Assembly: GCA_022414725.1 (NCBI GenBank)
Contig: CM039462.1
Location: forward strand, 174,689,492-174,753,491
Length of the DNA stretch: 64,000 bases
From: Microglena sp. YARC
Lineage: Eukaryota; Chlorophyta; Chlorophyceae; Chlamydomonadales; Chlamydomonadaceae
Direction of reading: 5' to 3'
Notes under the pieces: generated by a model
What the model was told of the DNA's origin: nothing
The model's database searches: none
What the model saw: only the letters and a program-made list of their open reading frames with translations
Program-made: the position numbers and the translations under genes
In this document: piece after piece, positions 56,791-64,000 of the stretch
Position numbering within the stretch: position 1 is the first letter of the stretch
Layout: every line of letters begins with the position of its first letter

Positions 56791-57358
56791 CACATCTAGC
56801 TTTGATTTTTTAGTCCAGGCGGGGGTTAAAGTGTCCAGTCACATCCAGGTTTGGGGAATTACATCCAGGCGTGGGGTAAAGTGTTCAGTCACATCCAGGT
56901 TTGGGGAATCACATCCAGGCGTGGGTTAAAGTGTCCAGTCACATCCAGGTTTAATTTTTCTAGTCCAGGTGTGGGATAAAGTGTCCAGTCACATCCAGGT
57001 TTGGGAAATCACATCCAGGCGTGGGGTAAAGTGTCCAGGCACATCCAGTTTTGATTTTTTAGTCCAGGCGTGGGGCAAAGAGTCCAGTCACATCCAGGTT
57101 TTGGGAATCTTATCCAGGCGTGGTGTAAAGTGTCCAGGCACATCCAGGTTTGGGGAATCATAACCAGGCGTGGGGTAAAGTGTCCAGTCACATCCAGGTT
57201 TGGGGAATCACATCCAGGCGTGGGGTAAAGTGTCCAGGCACATCCAGGTTTGATTTTTCTAGTCCAGGTGTGTGGTAAAGTTTCCAGGCACATCCAGGTT
57301 TGGGGAATCACATCCATGCATGGGGTAAAGTGTCCAGTCATATCCAGGTTTGATTTTT

Positions 57359-58240
57359 CTAGTCCAGGTGTGGGGTAAAGTGTTCAGTCACATCCAGGTT
57401 TGGGGAATCACATCCAGGCGTGGGGTAAAGTGTCCAGGCACATCCAGGTTTGATTTTTCTAGTCCATGTGTGGGGTAAAGTGTCCAACCACATCAAGGTT
57501 TGGGGAATCACATCCAGGCGTGGGGTAAAGTGTCCAGTCACATCCAGGTTTGATGTTTCTAGTCCAGGTGTGGGATAAAGTGTCCAGGCATATCCAGGTT
57601 TAGGAAATCACATCCAGGCGTGGGGTAAAGTGTCCAGTCATATCTAGGTTTGGGGAATCACATCTAGGTGTGGGGTAAAGTGTCCAGTCACATCAAGGTT
57701 TGGGGAATCACATCCATGCGTGGGGTAAAGTGTCCAGTCACATCCAGGATTGATGTTTCAAGTCCAGGTGTGAGGTAAAGTGTCTAATCACATCCAGGTT
57801 TAATTTTTCTAGTCCAGGTGTGGGATAAAGTGTCCAGTCACATCCAGGTTTGGGAAATCACATCCAGGCGTGGGGTGAAGTGTCCACGCACATCCAGGTT
57901 TGGGGAATCACATCCAGGCGTGGGTTAAAGTGTCCAGGCACATCCAGGTTTAATTTTTCTAGTCCAGGTGTGGGTAAAGTGTCCGGCACATCCAGGTTGG
58001 GGAATCACATCAATGCATGGGGTAAAGTGTCATGTCATATGCAGGTTTTATTTTTCTAGCCAGGTGTGGGGTAAAGTGTTCAGTCACATCCAGGTTTGGG
58101 GAATCACATCCAGGCGTGGGGTAAAGTGTCCAGGCACATCCAGGTTTGATTTTTCTAGTCCATGTGTGGGGTAAAGTGTCCAACCACATCAAGGTTTGGG
58201 GAATCACATCCAGGCGTGGGGTAAAGTGTCCAGTCACATC
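57359..58240. repeat. ~696-bp duplication in the satellite
   Basis: The series with GTGTTCAGTCACATCC, CCATGTGTGGGG and CCAACCACATCAAGG occurs at 57375-57500 and again at 58075-58200. Confidence 0.75.
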
Positions 58241-59744
58241 CAGGTTTGATGTTTCTAGTCCAGGTGTGGGATAAAGTGTCCAGGCATATCCAGGTTTGTT
58301 AAGGAAATCACATCCAGGCGCCTTGGGGTAAAGTGTCCAGTCATAATCTAGTTACTGTTTGGGGAATCACATCTAGGTGTGGGGCTTTAAAGTGTCCAGT
58401 CACATCAACAGGTTTGGGGAATCACTCCTGCGTGGGGGTAAAGTGGTCCAGTCACATCCACGATTGATGTTTCAAGTCCAGGTGTGAGGTAAAGTGTTCT
58501 AATTCACATCCAGGTTTAATTTTTCTAGTCCAGGTGTGGGATTAAAGTGTCCAGTCAACATCAGGTATTTTTGGGAATACTCACCATCCAGGCGTGGGTG
58601 AAGTGTCCACGCACATCCAGGTTTGAGGAATCAGCCATCCAGGCGTGGGGTTAAAGTGTCCAGCACATCCAGGTTTGGGGAATCACATCAATGCATGGGG
58701 GTAGGTGTCATGTCTAATGCGCGTTTTATTTTTCTAGCCAGGATGTGGTGTAATCAGTGTGGGATAAGTGTTCAGTCACATTCAGGTTTGGGGAATCACA
58801 TCCAGGCGTTGGGTAAGTGTCCAGTTATAATCCAGGATGATTTTTCTAGTCCATGTGTGGGGTAAAGTGTCCAATCATCAAGGTTTGGGGAATCACATCA
58901 GAGCGTGGGGTAAAGATGTCCAGGCACACCAAGTTTGATGTTTTAGTCCAGTGTGAGGTAAAAGTGTCCTTAATCACAACCAGTTTTTGATTTTTTAGTC
59001 CAGGTGTGGATAAAGTGTCCAGTCACACTAGTTTAAGAAACTACATCCAGGCGTGGGGGTAAAGTGTCCAGTCACATCCAGGTTTGGTTTTTTCATAGTC
59101 CAGCGTGGTAAAGTGTCCCAGGCACATCCCAGGTTTGGGGAATCACATCAGCGTTGGGGTAAATGTGTTCCAGTCACACCCAGTCGAGGATGAATTCACA
59201 TCCAGGCTTCGTGAACGTCAGTCACATAGTTTTCGGAGTTAAAGTTCCAGTACATCATTCTTACACTTCTTTCATAACCAGTCCAAGGGTCTGAGTTAAT
59301 TGTCTAGTCACACCAGGCGTCAATGTGATCATCATGGTGAGGTAAAAATATCCGTGACACTACACGTCTCTTTCTAGTCAGCTGTGCGTAGAGTGTCCCA
59401 TCACATCATTGAGTGTGCGAGAAATTAACATCCAAATGCCTTGAGTATTAACAGTGTACCACACGTCTCCAGTTTTGCTTTTTCATCCATGCTGTCCGCA
59501 GGTAAACAGTCCACCAGATAGTGACCATATACTCATCCCAGTTTTGGGAAATCACTCCCAAGCTCGGTGTGATGGACTAAGTGTCCAGACACCTCAAAGG
59601 TGGAAATACACCATCGTCAGGGGTAGATTCCCACGCACAATCCCAGGATTGGTTATTATCCACGTTAGTCACTAGGCATGTGGTAGAATACATGTACGTT
59701 ATCTCACGAGGACTCCTGTATGCGGAATACACAATCCAAGCGTG

Positions 59745-60744
59745 NNNNNNNNNNNNNNNNNNNNNNNNNNNNNNNNNNNNNNNNNNNNNNNNNNNNNNNN
59801 NNNNNNNNNNNNNNNNNNNNNNNNNNNNNNNNNNNNNNNNNNNNNNNNNNNNNNNNNNNNNNNNNNNNNNNNNNNNNNNNNNNNNNNNNNNNNNNNNNNN
59901 NNNNNNNNNNNNNNNNNNNNNNNNNNNNNNNNNNNNNNNNNNNNNNNNNNNNNNNNNNNNNNNNNNNNNNNNNNNNNNNNNNNNNNNNNNNNNNNNNNNN
60001 NNNNNNNNNNNNNNNNNNNNNNNNNNNNNNNNNNNNNNNNNNNNNNNNNNNNNNNNNNNNNNNNNNNNNNNNNNNNNNNNNNNNNNNNNNNNNNNNNNNN
60101 NNNNNNNNNNNNNNNNNNNNNNNNNNNNNNNNNNNNNNNNNNNNNNNNNNNNNNNNNNNNNNNNNNNNNNNNNNNNNNNNNNNNNNNNNNNNNNNNNNNN
60201 NNNNNNNNNNNNNNNNNNNNNNNNNNNNNNNNNNNNNNNNNNNNNNNNNNNNNNNNNNNNNNNNNNNNNNNNNNNNNNNNNNNNNNNNNNNNNNNNNNNN
60301 NNNNNNNNNNNNNNNNNNNNNNNNNNNNNNNNNNNNNNNNNNNNNNNNNNNNNNNNNNNNNNNNNNNNNNNNNNNNNNNNNNNNNNNNNNNNNNNNNNNN
60401 NNNNNNNNNNNNNNNNNNNNNNNNNNNNNNNNNNNNNNNNNNNNNNNNNNNNNNNNNNNNNNNNNNNNNNNNNNNNNNNNNNNNNNNNNNNNNNNNNNNN
60501 NNNNNNNNNNNNNNNNNNNNNNNNNNNNNNNNNNNNNNNNNNNNNNNNNNNNNNNNNNNNNNNNNNNNNNNNNNNNNNNNNNNNNNNNNNNNNNNNNNNN
60601 NNNNNNNNNNNNNNNNNNNNNNNNNNNNNNNNNNNNNNNNNNNNNNNNNNNNNNNNNNNNNNNNNNNNNNNNNNNNNNNNNNNNNNNNNNNNNNNNNNNN
60701 NNNNNNNNNNNNNNNNNNNNNNNNNNNNNNNNNNNNNNNNNNNN
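59745..60744. other. assembly gap, exactly 1000 N
   Basis: The round length indicates a scaffold placeholder, not a measured size. Sequence on both sides is indel-rich relative to repeat copies elsewhere. Confidence 0.99.
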
Positions 60745-61258
60745 ATGGCATTGATACAGGTTGTGGTGTAGAGGCCGCTGTCTGAATGAGACGGGGCACT
60801 TCACGGCCCAATGGTGTAGGCACATCAGCCATCTCCATGCTGTAGGCAGTCTCAATCTGTGCGATACAAGAGTCAGTGTGGATGTCGTATGTCATCATCA
60901 TAAGCCAGATGCAGGGCACTGATGAGCTTAAGGAGTAGACACGGCACAAGGAGGACATCTAGGAGTTCCACCACAAGTCCTATACCTTGGAGTCTGCTCG
61001 TGCCAGAGTAGGACCATGAACTGTGCTTGCTTTTTTTTTTTTTTCCTGTTTTATGAGCCTTGGTAGGATGATTGATGACGGGCTGGTTTTTGTTTGACTT
61101 TTTATGGTTTTTTAGAGGGGTGTTACTCTTAATTGATGGCAATCAGATTTTGAGTCATGTGATAGATGGTTCTGTAGTCAAACACCAGTGACCATTGGAA
61201 ACAAGTAGTAGGTCACTGGGGGAGGTCTCAATGAGTGGAGAGGGTTACTTCCTAGATT

Positions 61259-62054
61259 TCAGAGCGTGGTATCAGATTTCGCACCATGGTATCTCGTCTC
61301 CAGAGTTGTTCTCCAGAGCTGATCTGGTGGAGATTTCCATAGACGGGGGTCTTCATGCAGGGGTTTGGGCAGGGCTGGATCTAGGTGCCATATCCTTGAC
61401 ACATTTACAGACTGGCTGTCTGAAGGGGCACTGGGTGGATGAGAAGCCACTGCTCCCATAGTGTCCTCTTGCCATTGCAGTTGGACACAGACCTCGGTCA
61501 GTTTGTTCATCGCTGCACTGGAAGGGACGGGCTGCTTCGGTCTCTGGCAGCTTAGTGCACTGGCCTTCATTGATGCTTGGACACCACAGTTTGCCACAGT
61601 TGCTGGATAGTTGATGCATAAGGCGAGAGGTTTGACAGTAAAAGGGTATGTCGAATCCTGTGGCATATGGTGCACTGGAGAACCGGTGGCCACTTACCTT
61701 GCTTGAGGGTTAGTGGGCGTCTGTGAGAGGGTAGTTGCTTGGTCGTTCAAGTGGACGTTGATACCAAGGTGCACTGAATGGGGAGGCCCGCTTCACCAGA
61801 TCCATGGCTACTGCTGCTCCTGGAAGGCTCGGATATCGGATGGCTCCCGTCCGAGGTGCGAGGGTGGGATGCAGTGGACTCGTCGTCTGCCCAGACGAGA
61901 TGTAGGTGGCTGGTGAACAGGAGGAGGAGCGATGGCAGCATCCTGGGCAGAGGCTGGGGAGTCGCAGGAGGTTTTGTAGTGGAGTTATGAGTCGTAGTAG
62001 GGCGTTTACGCCTTTCGGAATGGACGGCATTGAAGTAAAATCCCCTGGCCCCAA
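61259..62054 (-). pseudogene. coding-like sequence of element D, unrecognised
   Basis: Two frames, 61710-62054 (Ser/Pro-rich, ending RASPFSAPWYQRPLERPSN) and 61259-61693 (VQASMKASALSCQRPKQPV, MNKLTEVCVQLQWQEDTM, SRIWHLDP). By position they would be gag. No diagnostic motif, and indels are likely. Confidence 0.3.
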
Positions 62055-62809
62055 TCCTGCCGAGAATGTAGCGCAGAGCTCTGGCTGCGTTGTTGGTACC
62101 GCGTCTATTTAAGCAGATAGGGCTGGGGAAAAGTTATCCAGAATGTGTTTCATAGCCATTGTAGTTGGATACAGGTGTGATTCTGCTGTTCCTGGGGGTA
62201 GTTATATGCCATCTGATGGGTTCAGTTCTAGTGGGCTGGTGGTCTAGAATCAGCATCGAGTTACTGAGAAAACTGATGAATCTGTACGAGCAGGGTGCGA
62301 CAAGTTCGTGTACCAGTCGACAAATATATTCGGAACCACCCTTACCATCATTTGGCGCTTTGGGACATGGCGATGGCTTGGGTTGAGGGTTGCGAGGGTG
62401 ACGAACAAGATCAGGGATAGGGGGAATAGAGATTTGATTTTGCTGGTAGGATAGAAGAAGAACGGATAGTAGAGATCGGGCAGGAAGTGGAGGGGGGGGG
62501 GGGGGGGGCTTGGGCAGGAGATTTGCTTGACGGGGCCGGAGAGGTAAGGTGACGGCGGGATTAGCGGATGTGGAAGGAATTGATGGCGTGACGCAGTGGG
62601 TGGTTGTGTTCCGGGGGCAAGTACTGGGCGTTCCAGGGGGGGTCTTGGGTAAGACTCAGAGGAGGGGTTGTTGCAGGGGCAACTTTACTGGCGGTCCAGC
62701 GGAGGTCTTGGGTAGACTCAGAGAGGGTTTGTTGCTGGGGGCACGTACTGCGGATCCAGCGGGGTCTTGGAAGACTGTGGGGGGCTGGTGGGTCCACGGG
62801 GGATCGGGG

Positions 62810-63221
62810 GCCTAGCAATCAGAGAAGATTCTGCACTGAGATCCTTTTCCTGTCGGTTGTTGCGACGGCAACTGTGGAAGGCACTGCCAGCAGTGCGCGG
62901 GACCTCGGGATCTACGGACAGGGTAACAGGCGTGGAAGACTTTTGCAGTGGAACACGGGACGGCGTGCGTGAGGATAACCTTTAGTTCCGGCAGTTTATC
63001 TCGTGAGGGATGACACAAGGGAGTGCGAAGTTGCTTACGTTTTACAATTCTGATAGCATGCCAGGCGGCAAGCTAGTATAAGAAGGGAAAGGGGCGACAG
63101 TACCTCAGGATTTGCCGCGGTAGGTGCCGCCCTAACGGGAGGCACTACTATGAAGTTTCCAGGCGTAAGGCCTGGTGCCCCCAAGGACACTCGAGCTGAG
63201 CCGGGAGAACGGTCAATAACA
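62810..63221 (-). repeat. LTR of element D
   Basis: It aligns by eye along its whole length with 4713-5127, with many single-base indels. On the minus strand it starts TGTTATTGACCG. Confidence 0.75.
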
Positions 63222-64000
63222 CCACTCAATGCTCACGAATAATTTCACAATGTGTCACAGCAGCTATTAAATACCCGATGATAGTAGCCCCCTTCTCACT
63301 AAAAACCGACATTCATGTCATTGACAGAGCAGCTATTAAAAACAGTTTAAAACTCTGTTGCTCCCTTCCTAGATCTTTCCGACAATGAGCACTCCACCCT
63401 TCCCCAAAACAGAGCAGGGACTAGGGGTGCCCCTCTCTACTTCACTGAATACACCCAGATTACTGCAACAGCCCTCACCCAGTCCATGACGACCCAAGGT
63501 CACCTGGAATTCCTCACCAGGCTCTTCTTTAACAAATTCTACCTCCACCATGACCACTCTAGATCCTCTCTTCTCTCTCCCGCAAGCAACTTAAATAATG
63601 CCCTAGCCCCGCCAGCTGGAAATTATTAAAATCTGACATAATAATTTCTTGGAATGACACAGAACTCTGACAAACTAACATACACTCCTCTCCTCTCCCC
63701 CACAGCAATTCCTGTTTCTCACTCAGATCCATTTCATGACCTGGACAGTTTAACTTCATACCATGGACCTGGCACCCCTATGGGAACCCATCTTATCAGC
63801 ACTACAGATCTCTCCTCATCACCGTACACAAAATTACCTAAAACACCACAAACGATCTTGAACCGCCTCCCACGCTCACCTCTTTCCCTCCAAACGTCCT
63901 GTCCTCCAATACACTCTGGACCCACTCCTCTCTCTGCACGACAACTTGCGCCTGTTACGCAAATTGGCCGCAGAACACCAAACGGAACAACGTTAAATCC
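63222..64000 (+). pseudogene. second LINE-alpha copy, 3' part
   Basis: CCACTCAATGCTCACGAATAATTTCACAATGTGTCA matches LINE-alpha across 19799-19830 joined to 22249, followed by sequence parallel to 22256-22975. It lacks the LINE-beta insertion and so confirms the empty target. It is full of one-base indels and runs off the window. Confidence 0.85.

Larger units (their letters stand above)
49830..59560. repeat. 50-bp satellite, about 190 units
   Basis: Typical unit: TCACATCCAGGTTTGGGGAA, TCACATCCAGGCGTGGGGTA, AAGTGTCCAG in order (50 bp). A second form replaces GGGGAATCACATCCAGGCG by GATTTTTCTAGTCCAGGTG. The left end (49850-50060) is built of TCCAGGTTTGGGTCAAAGTG-type units close to the 20-bp satellite. 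The right end (from ~58300) becomes full of indels. All frames over it are repeat by-products. Confidence 0.96.
60745..63221 (-). mobile_element. LTR element D, partial, 3' side lost in the gap
   Basis: On the minus strand: LTR (62810-63221, same family as 4713-5127), a leader with three ~62-75-bp direct repeats (62607-62790) and a C-tract (62492-62508), then coding-like sequence (61259-62054). The LTR-leader-poly-C-ORF layout resembles element A. No RT or integrase motif is visible in the part present. Confidence 0.5.

Noticed and set aside
49830..58300. Telomere-like TTTGGGG words
   Set aside because: They are part of a 50-bp satellite unit and never form an uninterrupted short telomeric array.
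46590..59560. CRISPR-like array of short regular repeats
   Set aside because: Units are contiguous tandem repeats without unique spacers, in a eukaryotic context.
59581..60958. Long frames across 59.6-60.9 kb
   Set aside because: They consist almost entirely of the 1000 N.
61265..61280. TGGTATCAGA, like an initiator-Met primer-binding site
   Set aside because: It is on the plus strand, whereas element D reads on the minus strand, and no LTR precedes it.

Overview
This is a repeat-dominated stretch of nuclear DNA from a eukaryote. It carries LTR and non-LTR retrotransposons, a hAT-type DNA element, long satellite arrays, long G/C homopolymer tracts, a 1000-base assembly gap, and at least one gene with GT-AG introns. 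Copia-type elements with G-rich polypurine tracts and gag-only LTR elements fit a plant or green/charophyte algal genome, but nothing here fixes the species. There are no operons, rRNAs, convincing tRNAs or CRISPR arrays.

Layout. 1-5127 (minus): decayed Ty1/copia element interrupted by LINE-beta copy 1 (237-2249). 5128-5449 (plus): 3' end of another LTR element. 6015-7116: hAT-like non-autonomous element with a perfect 8-bp target duplication. 7606-23559 (plus): an older LINE (LINE-alpha) split by gag-only LTR element B (8309-15209), which itself holds LINE-beta copy 2 (10826-13543); LINE-beta copy 3 (19831-22243) also splits LINE-alpha. 23560 to about 26800 (minus): element C, same family as B, without a 5' LTR. 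27-29 kb: simple sequence and poly-G/C. 29.2-33.05 kb: tandem 220-bp satellite. 34186-38590 (minus): element A, complete, same family as B and C. 39202-42209 (plus): a five-exon gene model. 42.9-59.6 kb: five different tandem arrays, ending in a 9.7-kb, 50-bp satellite with a 3.04-kb higher-order duplication. 59745-60744: gap. 60745-64000: another LTR element (D) next to a second LINE-alpha copy.

How the parts relate. Elements A, B and C share LTRs, a poly-C leader, a Gag-like ORF and a long structured 3' region, but encode no protease, integrase or reverse transcriptase, so they must be mobilised in trans. Their LTR ends resemble the LTR of the copia element at the left, which makes a copia-lineage partner plausible. 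All three LINE-beta copies are 5'-truncated, carry 5-bp target duplications and end in the same hairpin plus a TGTAA-repeat tail. The insertion order is LINE-alpha, then element B, then LINE-beta copy 2.

Most notable: (1) the five-exon gene, whose phases match at every junction but which has two in-frame TAA codons; (2) modular Gag-like ORFs with exact G7 polypurine tracts at module ends; (3) a 20-bp and a 50-bp satellite, the longer one decomposing as 20+20+10 of the shorter one's unit; (4) a 220-bp satellite also found in an intron of the five-exon gene.
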